A stretch of DNA of 64,000 nucleotides, taken from positions 620,001 to 684,000 of the forward strand of contig NZ_VJYI01000002.1 of NCBI RefSeq assembly GCF_008065375.1, given 5' to 3'. How positions within the stretch are numbered: the stretch's first letter is position 1; each line of letters begins with the position of its first letter. Below, in pieces: positions 6,894-14,273 of the stretch. The DNA comes from Nonomuraea sp. SYSU D8015. GTDB lineage: Bacteria > Actinomycetota > Actinomycetes > Streptosporangiales > Streptosporangiaceae. Position numbers and translations under genes: made by a program. The notes beneath the pieces are model-generated. The model had not been told where the DNA came from and made no database searches. It was given only the letters and a program-made list of their open reading frames with translations.

Positions 6894-7049
6894 TTAGTAG
6901 TTGAGGCTGCCGTTCTCGATGCCGCTCTTGATCTGCTCGAAGTCCTTATCCGTGAGTTGCCGTGTTTCCTCGGCGAACTCCGCGAGTTTCTGTCCCGGCT
7001 TCAGGTCGAAGTACTTCTTCAAACTCGACACGCCTTTTCTTCCAGTCAT
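6894..7049 (-). CDS. Small hypothetical protein (51 aa)
   Basis: The start at 7049 is set by AAAGGAAG seven bases upstream. The 51-residue product (MTGRKGVSSLKKYFDLK and then AEFAEETRQLTDKDFEQIK) is charged and likely helical, with no cysteines. No family recognised. It lies between the DUF2637 gene and the zinc-hairpin block, on the operon strand. Confidence 0.6.
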   Translation of the reverse strand: MTGRKGVSSLKKYFDLKPGQKLAEFAEETRQLTDKDFEQIKSGIENGSLNY

Positions 7050-7118
7050 CGCACTTCCTTTCTCTCTGGCCTTCCGTGAGCCGCCCACCGGGGAAGTGAT
7101 GGGCGGCCGGACGCAAAG

Positions 7119-7865
7119 TCAGTCCTCCAGGCGAGCGATCAGGCTTGTGGCCAGCTCCGGCGCGATGTGCATCCGCGCCCGCAGCAGTTCGGCAGTGATC
7201 GGCCGGTCATGACTGGCCTGGTGTTCATCGGCCAGACGCCGCGCATACGCCACCAGCGACGGTGACACTGCCGGCAGCTCTGGCTCGACGTCCGCATGCA
7301 CGGGTGAGGCTTGCTCCAACGCAGGCACCACCGGTTCCTTCGCCTGCTCGGCCACCTCGTCGATGCGATCGAGGTCCACGCGCTCAACCGACCGCGGTTC
7401 CCCCACCTCCGGTGCTGGAGACGAGTCTTCCCAGACCAGCCCCAGCTCCGTCGTCCGCGACGCCTGGCCATGGCCTGCCCGGCGTTCGATCATCGACATG
7501 GCTATCAGGAACGCCCCCGCCGGGGTCGCCGCGAGGATCCAGCCCCACGCGCTATCGGGTGCTTCAGCCAGGTTCGCCGCCAGCGTCAGCACGATCCCGC
7601 CCGCCAGCACCAGCGACGGCCACGAGATCAGCCCGCGGCGACGACGGCCGGTGCGCTTGTCGCGCTGGATCTCCCGCGCCGCCATCACGCACACGAGGTC
7701 GATGCACACCGCGACCGCCCAAGCCCGCCACCCGTGCTGCCCGTACTTTCGCGCCAGGCTGGAGATGTGATCGAAGGAGCCGACCGCCGCGATCACCGCC
7801 AGCACCACCACCGGCCCCGAGTCGGCCAACACGGCACTGAGACGGCCTTTCGTACGCCGGTTCAT
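7119..7865 (-). CDS. DUF2637 membrane protein (SpdB2-like spread protein)
   Basis: A 248-residue protein. The ATG at 7865 overlaps the methylase stop by four bases. Residues about 10-150 hold four hydrophobic segments (PVVVLAVIAAVGSF, AWAVAVCIDLVCVMAA, SLVLAGGIVLTLAANLAEAP, GWILAATPAGAFLIAMSMIE), the DUF2637 pattern found in actinomycete plasmids and AICEs. The C-terminal 90 residues are soluble and end in a helical segment. DUF2637 proteins are thought to help intramycelial spread after Tra-mediated transfer. Placement beside tra supports that. Confidence 0.85.
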   Translation of the reverse strand: MNRRTKGRLSAVLADSGPVVVLAVIAAVGSFDHISSLARKYGQHGWRAWAVAVCIDLVCVMAAREIQRDKRTGRRRRGLISWPSLVLAGGIVLTLAANLAEAPDSAWGWILAATPAGAFLIAMSMIERRAGHGQASRTTELGLVWEDSSPAPEVGEPRSVERVDLDRIDEVAEQAKEPVVPALEQASPVHADVEPELPAVSPSLVAYARRLADEHQASHDRPITAELLRARMHIAPELATSLIARLED

Positions 7866-8968
7866 GCGACCACCCGCTCGAAGTCCGCATCGAACAGCTC
7901 CGGTTGCACGTAGCCCGCAGTCCTGCGGCCCGGATACAGCCGCTCCGGGTAGACCCCCACAGCGCTGCGCCAGTCCAGCCCAAGGACCGCGCCGAGCACG
8001 GCCGCGGCCACCGGCGGCGCGACCACGTCCGCGACCTGAAGAAACTGCTTGGACCGCGAGCCCTGCCAGGCAAAGTCCGCGGGAAAACCCACCAGCAGCC
8101 CCGCCTGTGACGAGGTCAACCGAGCGCCGTCCCCGACCCGCCGCCAGGAGCGCGCTTTCTCCGTCAGGCACCAGGCAGGCCGGTCCGCACAGAACTCGTT
8201 CCCGCCGACGCTGCGGCGGTTGCCGCGCGTGTTGACCCACTGTCTGGCAGGCCAGCCGAGCGCGTCGGCCATCGACGTCGGGCCGAAGACGTCCGCCCGG
8301 TTCGGCAGATGCTCGGCAGGCGGCGCGAACCGGCCGCAGCTCCACCAGGAGCGCATCGGCATGCCGGCCAGGTCCGGCGTGTGGTAGCGGGTGGCGATCA
8401 AAAAGGTTCGCATGCGGCGACTGGCCACGCCGAAGTCCTCAGCGGCCAGCGTCACCACAGCGCAATACCGAAAGTCGTGCACGGCGGCCAGCTCGGCCGC
8501 CATCTCCCGCCACAACGGCGCGACCGCGGGTACCTGCTCGGCGACCACCCACTGCACGTGCGGCAGCCGCAGCGCGAACCGCAACGCCTCGATCACCAGC
8601 GCGGAACGATCGTCCTGTACCTGGCGATATACCTCGGCGTAGGCGTCATCCGGGCAGCACCCGGCATGTGCGTCACCCAGCCGTTCCACTGCAAGCCTGA
8701 GCGCGGCTTGGTCATGCTCGCGCAGCCCGGAGCCTTTGCCAGCCACGCTGAACGGCGGGCAGGGCGAGGTGATGACAACGCCCCGCACTCCGGCGAACTC
8801 GTCCGGATCCAGCTGCGGCACGCTCGCCTGCGATCGGCGGAACCCGGCCGCGCGTGCTGTGGCGCACGCGTCTGCGTCGATGTCGTAGCCCAGGATCGGC
8901 TCCTCAACGTCGAGGATTCGCGCGCCCTGCTCGACGCCACCCGGCCCGGCATACAAGTTGAGGATCAC
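7862..8968 (-). CDS. C5 cytosine DNA methyltransferase
   Basis: A 368-residue methylase. The GTG at 8968 is chosen because GGAGG lies seven bases upstream and motif I begins at once (VILNLYAGPGGVEQGA). Motif IV holds the catalytic cysteine (TSPCPPFSVAGKGSGL), motif VI is AEQV instead of the usual ENV, and motif VIII is DFGVASRRMRTFLIA. The C-terminal region has VADVVAPPVAAAVLGAVLG (motif X). No restriction enzyme lies next to it, so it is an orphan methylase, probably masking the element from host restriction or regulating it. Confidence 0.9.
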   Translation of the reverse strand: MILNLYAGPGGVEQGARILDVEEPILGYDIDADACATARAAGFRRSQASVPQLDPDEFAGVRGVVITSPCPPFSVAGKGSGLREHDQAALRLAVERLGDAHAGCCPDDAYAEVYRQVQDDRSALVIEALRFALRLPHVQWVVAEQVPAVAPLWREMAAELAAVHDFRYCAVVTLAAEDFGVASRRMRTFLIATRYHTPDLAGMPMRSWWSCGRFAPPAEHLPNRADVFGPTSMADALGWPARQWVNTRGNRRSVGGNEFCADRPAWCLTEKARSWRRVGDGARLTSSQAGLLVGFPADFAWQGSRSKQFLQVADVVAPPVAAAVLGAVLGLDWRSAVGVYPERLYPGRRTAGYVQPELFDADFERVVA

Positions 8969-9164
8969 CCTCTTCACCTCCCTTCGTTGTCCAGCCGCTT
9001 TGTTCGGCCTCGGCGCAGACCTTGTGACACGGGCGTTGATCGTCATCGCATAGGAAGGACGGCATGCCGCAGACGCGACACGGCAGGCGGCGACCGCCGT
9101 TCCAGTGGTTGACCGCCTTGGGGTTGCGCCGCTTGTCTCCGCTCCAGTCCAGGCGTGCATTCAC
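8904..9164 (-). CDS. Small cysteine/histidine-rich protein overlapping the methylase start
   Basis: An 86-residue frame from GTG 9164 (GGGGAG upstream) with a possible zinc site: LPCRVCGMPSFLCDDDQRPC followed by HKVC. It overlaps the first 65 bases of the methylase gene in another frame, more than is typical here, so the real C-terminus may be as shown or the methylase may start further in. The N-terminal LDWSGDKRRNPKAVNHWNG recurs, by my recollection, in small AICE proteins. Confidence 0.55.
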   Translation of the reverse strand: MNARLDWSGDKRRNPKAVNHWNGGRRLPCRVCGMPSFLCDDDQRPCHKVCAEAEQSGWTTKGGEEGDPQLVCRAGWRRAGRANPRR

Positions 9165-9243
9165 GCTGCTCTCCCCAATCGGGCACGGATCGGGTAGGGA
9201 CCTGGCGTGATCAGGGCTCACGCCCGGCCCAGCCGGAAGTGAT

Positions 9244-10407
9244 CTAGGCGGCGTCGTCCATGTCGGGATCGGCGTACTCGTCGAAGTCGGAGTCGTCCAC
9301 GTCGATGACAGGACCGTCCGTCAGCAGCGCCCACGACGGAGCCATCTCGGCATACTGCTCGGCGGCGGCTTCGGCCTCTTCCTCCAGCACGTGCACCGAA
9401 CGTGCGCGATGCCAGCGGCTATCGGAGCCGATCACCACCGCCGTGCCCGGCCGGTCCGCCGCGATCTGCCGAGCTGCCGCCACCGCGCGGCGGTCCATGT
9501 CGCCCAGGCACATCTTGGCCGTCTCGTCATCGTTGACCATGTGGCAGACTCGGCCGGTCAGCTGCGCCCGCAGCGCGGTGACGCCCTTGCCCAGGTCCGA
9601 GCCGATCCGCTGACCGCACACGAACAAGTAGATGCCGAACGCCCGGCCGAGCTGGGCAATGCGCAGCAGCCGTGTGGCGACCGCGGCCACCTCTTCCTTC
9701 TCGTTGTCCGGATCGGCCATCAAGAACAGCTCGGCCATCTCGTCCACGAGTACCACGATCGGGATCGGCCTTACCGCCTCCGGCAGCCGCGGATGCCAGA
9801 TGTTCTTGACCCGGTACTGCCGGCAGAGCTCCATCCGCGCCTTGATGACGCCGAGCAGGTCCGCCAGCAGCACGGCGCATTCTGAGCGCTCGGTGGCCAG
9901 TGCCGACAGCCGAGCCCGGTACGGGGTGAACTCCACGCCGCCCTTGAGGTCGAAGCCGACCAGCGCCACCGGTTGCGGCGCCAAGCCCTTGATCAGCGCG
10001 TTGGCCAGGTTCGACTTTCCCGACTGGGTCGCGCCCACGTTCAACCAGTGCGGCACCACCCGGAAATCGATCACGTACGCGTTGCCGTTGTCCAGCAGGC
10101 CGACCCGCACCCGCAGCAGCCCGTCCCCTGTGACCTGAAGGCCGGCCGCCATCTCCAGCGGATCGACCAGCGTCGCCGCCAGCGTCACCCGGCCCGGCTG
10201 CCACGACACCAGCCGCACGCTGTGCACCCGCCAGGCGTGCGCCAGCTTGTCCAGCACGTCCTCGTAATCTTCTGGCGTCTGCCCGTCATGTAGCCGCGCC
10301 GTCACCTGAAATCCGACCGGAGTCGGCCGGACCAGGCCCAGCCGCGGAGCCTTCTCCACCTGCACCCGGTGCAGCTTGCGGCGCTGCTTGACCATCAGCC
10401 CGTGCAT
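9244..10407 (-). CDS. tra: FtsK/SpoIIIE-type DNA translocase (Tra)
   Basis: A 387-residue conjugation protein of the TraSA/TraB type that pumps double-stranded DNA between mycelial cells. The Walker A is GATQSGKSN (about residue 128), the Walker B PIVVLVDEMAEL, and CGQRIGSDLGKGVTALRAQ is the FtsK third motif. There is no N-terminal membrane segment, unlike larger Tra proteins, so the small membrane proteins nearby may anchor it. It starts in a TGATG overlap with the gene at 10407-10565. The C-terminal acidic tail (DVDDSDFDEYADPDMDDAA) stands out. Confidence 0.93.
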   Translation of the reverse strand: MHGLMVKQRRKLHRVQVEKAPRLGLVRPTPVGFQVTARLHDGQTPEDYEDVLDKLAHAWRVHSVRLVSWQPGRVTLAATLVDPLEMAAGLQVTGDGLLRVRVGLLDNGNAYVIDFRVVPHWLNVGATQSGKSNLANALIKGLAPQPVALVGFDLKGGVEFTPYRARLSALATERSECAVLLADLLGVIKARMELCRQYRVKNIWHPRLPEAVRPIPIVVLVDEMAELFLMADPDNEKEEVAAVATRLLRIAQLGRAFGIYLFVCGQRIGSDLGKGVTALRAQLTGRVCHMVNDDETAKMCLGDMDRRAVAAARQIAADRPGTAVVIGSDSRWHRARSVHVLEEEAEAAAEQYAEMAPSWALLTDGPVIDVDDSDFDEYADPDMDDAA

Positions 10408-10565
10408 CAGCCGCCACCGCCCATCGACTGGAGCGCCTTACGGAAGCCTTCCTCGTCCCAGCCGCTGAAGTACGCCATCACGTGACGCTTCTGCTGCTCC
10501 GAGAGCGAATCCAGGATCTGGGACAGCTCCTCGTTGGTGAGCTTCCGTCCCTTGGCCCCCGCCAT
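10407..10565 (-). CDS. Small helical protein upstream of tra (52 aa)
   Basis: A 52-residue protein (MAGAKGRKLTNEELSQILDS) with predicted helices and a glycine tail. Its ATG at 10565 shares a base with the upstream stop (TGATG), and its stop shares a base with the tra ATG. The tight coupling suggests a dosage-matched partner of Tra. No family recognised. Confidence 0.7.
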   Translation of the reverse strand: MAGAKGRKLTNEELSQILDSLSEQQKRHVMAYFSGWDEEGFRKALQSMGGGG

Positions 10566-10795
10566 CACTCGGCCCCCCAACCCGGGAAGCCCGGCACACT
10601 CCAGCGCCAGCGACGCACACGCTTCGACAGGCCGCAGCCCGATGCCACCGACCGCCACGTGCCGTACACCGTCACGACCTTGATCGGGAAACCGAATACG
10701 TACCAGAACGACACCGGCGCCCACCGACGCCAGAGCCGCAGCGTCACGACCAGCGTCAGCAGGCTCACGCCTGCCCACAGCAGGAAATCCCGCAT
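10565..10795 (-). CDS. Small membrane protein, candidate spread component (76 aa)
   Basis: A 76-residue protein whose N-terminus is a single strong membrane segment (FLLWAGVSLLTLVVTL) followed by a basic, tryptophan-rich part (LWRRWAPVSFWYVFGF). The GTG/ATG options favour ATG 10795. The topology suggests an anchor in the inner membrane with a cytosolic tail. Its position directly upstream of tra is that of spd-type genes; the function is inferred. Confidence 0.7.
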   Translation of the reverse strand: MRDFLLWAGVSLLTLVVTLRLWRRWAPVSFWYVFGFPIKVVTVYGTWRSVASGCGLSKRVRRWRWSVPGFPGWGAE

Positions 10796-10796
10796 A

Positions 10797-11183
10797 CTAG
10801 AACCCGTCTCCTTTCCTCTTCTGGTGGTTGGAGGCCCCGGAGCGGCCTGTGCCGCCAAGCTCTCGGCCGCTCCGGGACTCACCCTCTGTTTTGACCAGCA
10901 CGCCGGTAGGACCTCGCACGTAACGGCGCATAGCGTTCTTCGCCAGCTTCGCCTCTACCGCCGCGTCCAGATTCACCCCTGTCATCTCGGCCAGGCCCAC
11001 CACGAAGATGACCACATCGGCCAACTCCTCACCGAGCTTGTCGGGATGCTTGCGGTACGCCTCGAACGCCTCCGACAGCTCCGCGTGCGTCAGCGCGAAC
11101 TCCAACGCCACATCGGTGGTGTTGAAGCCTTTGGCGACCTTGTTCGCCCACGCCTCACGCTGCACCAGTCGCAAGATGGCCAT
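10797..11183 (-). CDS. MazG-like nucleotide pyrophosphohydrolase domain protein
   Basis: A 128-residue protein. The ATG at 11183 shares a base with the preceding stop (TGATG); a GTG one codon upstream is possible. The core ALTHAELSEAFEAYR plus KLGEELADVVIFVVGLAEM has the paired acidic residues of the all-alpha NTP pyrophosphatase fold (EELAD). Such enzymes hydrolyse (d)NTPs; in mobile elements they may alter nucleotide pools or nucleotide alarm signals. The C-terminal 35 residues are basic and glycine-rich and probably disordered. Confidence 0.82.
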   Translation of the reverse strand: MAILRLVQREAWANKVAKGFNTTDVALEFALTHAELSEAFEAYRKHPDKLGEELADVVIFVVGLAEMTGVNLDAAVEAKLAKNAMRRYVRGPTGVLVKTEGESRSGRELGGTGRSGASNHQKRKGDGF

Positions 11184-11320
11184 CACAGGCCCCCCTTACG
11201 CAGCGCTCGGTCGTAGCAGGTAACGGACGCGCACACCCACACGACGCGGTTGCGCAGCGAATCGAAGTCCTCGACCACGTTGTCGAGGGCGCCGCATGCG
11301 ACGCACACGTGACTGTCCAT
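11183..11320 (-). CDS. Cysteine-pair miniprotein (45 aa)
   Basis: A 45-residue protein with HVCVACGALD near the N-terminus and WVCASVTCYDRA near the C-terminus, four cysteines that can bind one zinc. Both ends share a base with neighbouring genes (TGATG). It resembles the zinc-ribbon members near 5044-5325 rather than the glycine-rich hairpins. Confidence 0.75.
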   Translation of the reverse strand: MDSHVCVACGALDNVVEDFDSLRNRVVWVCASVTCYDRALRKGGL

Positions 11321-11451
11321 CACGCGTCACCCCGCCTGACCGCCTCGTAATGACAGTGCGCGCACCGCCACACCATGGCGTTGTGCCGTGCATCGAACTG
11401 CTCGGCCAGGTTCCGCCCCGCCTTGCAGTCGACGCATCGAGGCGAGCCCAT
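11320..11451 (-). CDS. Two-CxxC zinc-ribbon miniprotein (43 aa)
   Basis: A 43-residue protein with PRCVDCKAGRN and WRCAHCHYEA. It is coupled on both sides by TGATG. Together with its neighbour it forms a tandem pair of zinc-ribbon genes at the head of the operon, separated from the main zinc block by tra and the methylase. Confidence 0.78.
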   Translation of the reverse strand: MGSPRCVDCKAGRNLAEQFDARHNAMVWRCAHCHYEAVRRGDA

Positions 11452-11780
11452 CAGGCCGCCTTCTCCACTGCCGGCCGCACCGCCTCACAGCGGAAGCCCA
11501 TGCCCGAGCGACCGTTCATCTGCCAGAAGAAACAGACCAGCCCCGTCAGGCGAACCTTGCTGCCGACCTGGATCTGCGGGAACGTCTGACTCGGGAACGT
11601 CACCGTGATCACCGGGTTGCGCCGGTCATCGTTCGGCATCGGCAGCAGCGGCAGCGTGTACAGCTCACGCCCCTCCGCATCCCTCTTCACCTCACCCGTC
11701 GCCCGATCCACGATCTTGGGCTCAGGCTCACCCGCGACCGTGAACGACAGAGACGACGTGTCCACCGGAATGTTCCGCAT
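11451..11780 (-). CDS. First gene of the AICE operon, hypothetical (109 aa)
   Basis: A 109-residue protein starting MRNIPVDTSSLSFTVAG; the ATG at 11780 has GAGGAG ten bases upstream. The sequence is strand-rich (VITVTFPSQTFPQIQVGSKV, then LTGLVCFFWQMNG), which could suit an OB-like fold, but I cannot assign a family. It lies directly downstream of the operon promoter. Proteins of this sort are common as the first gene of AICE transfer operons, by my recollection. Confidence 0.75.
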   Translation of the reverse strand: MRNIPVDTSSLSFTVAGEPEPKIVDRATGEVKRDAEGRELYTLPLLPMPNDDRRNPVITVTFPSQTFPQIQVGSKVRLTGLVCFFWQMNGRSGMGFRCEAVRPAVEKAA

Positions 11781-11811
11781 TAGCACGCTCCTCTTCTTTG
11801 CGCCGTAACCT

Positions 11812-11856
11812 CTAGTCACCTACTCGACTAGAGGAGCTACTACATGTATAGAGGAG
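11812..11856. promoter_or_regulatory. Repeat-rich operator region of the AICE operon
   Basis: The stretch holds an inverted repeat CTAGTC-N8-GACTAG (11812-11831), two direct repeats TAGAGGAG exactly 20 bases apart (11829 and 11849) and the palindrome TACATGTA (11841-11848). The second repeat and the palindrome overlap the -10 box. This is where the adjacent GntR protein would bind to hold the operon off; that link is inferred. Confidence 0.6.
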
Positions 11857-11873
11857 TAGAGCAGGTGTGTCAA
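11845..11873 (-). promoter_or_regulatory. Near-consensus promoter of the AICE operon
   Basis: On the minus strand TTGACA (11873-11868) and TATACA (11850-11845) are separated by exactly 17 bases. It faces the long leftward operon and lies just past the stop codon of the GntR gene. Such a strong promoter needs a repressor, consistent with the repeats that overlap it. Confidence 0.8.
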
Positions 11874-11876
11874 CGA

Positions 11877-12695
11877 CTAGTGCGCAGGAAGTTCGTAGGA
11901 CAACAAGAACGCATCGCCCGACATGATCGTGTCGCACACCTCGACTGCCGCTCCCTGGAGGTCGTACGCCGTGCGGATCAGCCGGAACACAGGAGTGCCC
12001 GAGGTCAGGTTCAGCAGCTTGGCCTCTTCGCGCGTGGGAAGCCGGGTGGAGACATCCTCCACGAACCGCTCCAGGGTGTGCCCTTGATCCTCGATCCGCG
12101 CGTAGATGCCGCCCGGTCCCGGGTTCGGTTCCATGATCTTAGTGCCGCGGGCGATGTCCACCGGGATGTACGAAGTCGCGAGCTCCACCGGATGCCCGTC
12201 GCGGAGGTAGCGACGACTACGAGATACCACAGTCTGATCAGAACCGGTTCCCAAGCGGTCGCTGATCTCTTTGGAAGGTCTGACCTCACTCACCGAGATC
12301 ATGTCAACTTCCGACCTAGCTCCAACCGCCTCCGACTCTGCGAGGAAGGCAGCCTTCCCATCCTTGCGATGCCTTCGAGCGAAGCGATCTGACGCCAGGC
12401 GCTTCACCGGAGGCCGCCTACGAACGAAGACGCCACGACCGTGCTCGGCAACTGCCAGCCCTTCATTCCTCAACTCCTGGATGGCTTGGCGCACCGTCAT
12501 ACGAGCCACGCTGTAGTGCTCGATCAGCTCCGCCTCTGACGGCAACTTCTCACCCTCACGAAGCCGGCCACTTTCTATCGCCTGCCGCAACTGGTCCGCG
12601 ATCTGACGGAACACAGCGCGATCGCTGGTCGGATCGATCTGGTTGACCAAGATCCCCTCATTGAGCACGCCAAACTCCTTCACTCGTCTGTACAT
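11877..12695 (-). CDS. GntR/HutC-family repressor (KorSA-like)
   Basis: A 272-residue regulator. Residues about 25-95 are a GntR winged helix (PSEAELIEHYSVARMTVRQA then IQELRNEGL). The rest is a UTRA ligand domain (SRSRRYLRDGHPVELATSY, LTSGTPVFRLIRTAYD). In pSAM2, KorSA of this family represses the transfer and replication operon through pra. Here no pra homologue is seen and the operon promoter lies directly after this gene, so direct repression is likely. Confidence 0.9.
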   Translation of the reverse strand: MYRRVKEFGVLNEGILVNQIDPTSDRAVFRQIADQLRQAIESGRLREGEKLPSEAELIEHYSVARMTVRQAIQELRNEGLAVAEHGRGVFVRRRPPVKRLASDRFARRHRKDGKAAFLAESEAVGARSEVDMISVSEVRPSKEISDRLGTGSDQTVVSRSRRYLRDGHPVELATSYIPVDIARGTKIMEPNPGPGGIYARIEDQGHTLERFVEDVSTRLPTREEAKLLNLTSGTPVFRLIRTAYDLQGAAVEVCDTIMSGDAFLLSYELPAH

Positions 12696-12729
12696 CCACT
12701 ACCGATAGCCTATCCATGGGAGGTAACCG

Positions 12730-13158
12730 ATGGCCGATCTCAATCGGCGCCACTCTGTGAGCGTCGCTGGCGTCGTTGTCGACGACACCGGCCAAGCCCT
12801 ACTCACGCGCCGGGCCGACAACGGCGAGTGGCAGGCTCCAGGCGGCGTGCTCGAAATCGGGGAGACCATCACCGATGGCGTCCGTCGCGAGGTCCTTGAG
12901 GAAACCGGACTGATCGTAGAACCGCTAGCCCTGACCGGCGTCTACAAGAACATGGCACGTGGCATCGTCGCGCTCGTGTTCCGTTGCAAGGCTACTGGTG
13001 GCCAGCTCTCGACCAACGACGAAGTCACAGCCTTCCACTGGGCATCCGAAGACGAGATCCGCGACATGGTGAGCGAAGCTTTCGCCGTCCGCATCCTTGA
13101 TGCCCTCCACGAGGGAGCACCCGCCATCCGGCACCACGACGGAGTCAGCCTCATATGA
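12730..13158 (+). CDS. Nudix hydrolase, Pif-like
   Basis: A 142-residue Nudix protein. The Nudix box is complete (GGVLEIGETITDGVRREV then LEETGL), so it can bind metal and cleave nucleoside-diphosphate compounds. pSAM2 encodes the Nudix-motif protein Pif next to korSA, which blocks redundant transfer into cells already carrying the element. The divergent position next to the GntR gene is the same, so this is a good Pif candidate. The 34-base gap to the GntR start holds both promoters or their overlap. Confidence 0.88.
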   Translation: MADLNRRHSVSVAGVVVDDTGQALLTRRADNGEWQAPGGVLEIGETITDGVRREVLEETGLIVEPLALTGVYKNMARGIVALVFRCKATGGQLSTNDEVTAFHWASEDEIRDMVSEAFAVRILDALHEGAPAIRHHDGVSLI

Positions 13159-13206
13159 CCCCTGGTGCTCCCAGGTCACCTGTTACAAGTTTCCCTGCGG
13201 TTTCAA

Positions 13207-13227
13207 GCCCGCCGCGCAGCGGCGGGC
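13207..13227 (+). terminator. Hairpin after the Nudix gene
   Basis: A perfect 9-bp stem GCCCGCCGC with loop GCA, 48 bases past the Nudix stop. It lacks a clear T run, but this is common for terminators in high-GC actinobacteria. Confidence 0.55.
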
Positions 13228-13869
13228 ACACCGTGATCACGGCAAGAGGCGTGTGCTGGACGTTCCCGGCAACGATGAAGATCGAGAAATGGCCGGCATG
13301 CAGACGCAGGACTTCCACCAGAGTTCGGGGGAGAAACGTCGGAGCTGGGACGGTGTTGCAGCACGGAGGCTCACCTGACCTCCACCAGCTCGGGATGATG
13401 ACTACCAGGAGGACCGAGCGTCAGCCTGCCCAGTCCATCACCACCGGACCCGCATTGCAGACACGCACCCCGCGCGAAGGACAGTCGATCAGGCAGCCCG
13501 GCCCCTGCGCGCTCGCTCGCGGCGGGCTGCGGCCTTGGGGGCCGGTCCCGCCGCGGCGGCGCGCGTGCCGCAAGCGGCACCACCCAGGTAGTGATGACCC
13601 AGGTACGGCTTGACCGCATCGCTCTCCTTCCAGGTCTTTCACCACCCCAGCGCCCACAGTGAAGGCCACGGCACGCCACCCGTACGGCTCAACACGCCCA
13701 CGACGAGGATGGCGAAAGCCCTCACACTCATAGGCACCGATCAAAGGTGAAGCGGCGAATGCGCGACCCCGGGGAAGGCGAAAGAAGGAATGGGGCTCCG
13801 CCCCAAACCCCGGCCCTCCTCGGAGATGGCCAAGATCGCGCAAATGTACAGGTCAAGCGGACGTTCCCC

Positions 13870-14055
13870 GTGGTCATCTCCTCGCCGGCCACCACAAGGG
13901 ACACCAGACCGGCCGCACCAGGTCAAGCCGCCATCGTGCACGCAGGATAACCAACGCACGCGGAAGGTCACCGGGAACATGGACACGCGAACGACGGCTT
14001 GACCTGGTGCGTCCGGCCCGGCATGGCTGCGCCTGCCCGACGAGGAGATGACCAC
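13870..14055. repeat. Long imperfect inverted repeat (arms about 72 bases)
   Basis: The left arm (13870-13943) and the right arm (13984-14055) are complementary along most of their length. The strongest blocks are GTGGTCATCTCCTCG and the 16-base GCACCAGGTCAAGCCG within a 22-base block with one mismatch; a 40-base loop separates them. The size and symmetry are unlike an ordinary terminator. It may be an origin, a transfer locus, or the fossil of an inverted gene duplication. Confidence 0.65.
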
Positions 14056-14273
14056 AACCCCCGCCCTTTGGACTGGCTGACGCCAAATCCCACGACAATA
14101 ACGAGGGGCGGACGATGCAGTCATGAGATGACTATGCTCGAACTCTTGTTCTCGAAGTAGCGCACCCATCTTCCCTATAGAGTGACTATCCGGTTTAGAT
14201 GCAGGCATTTCCCAACCCAGAGGTGGACAAGATGGCCACTCTGTGTCAAGAAAGTATGAAGGGAGGGCTGGAG

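Larger units (their letters stand above)
13159..14273. other. 1.1-kb stretch without a convincing gene
   Basis: Only overlapping GC-driven open frames occur here, with no ribosome-binding site or recognisable domain. Besides the hairpin at 13207 and the long inverted repeat at 13870-14055, it holds a GGGGCTCCGCCCC hairpin (13793-13805). In an AICE, such a non-coding, repeat-rich stretch near the regulators is a candidate for cis-acting transfer or replication sites. Confidence 0.5.

Noticed and set aside
13371..14208. Several overlapping frames of 100-155 codons in the AICE non-coding zone
   Set aside because: They overlap each other on the same strand, have GC-driven composition and cross the long inverted repeat.
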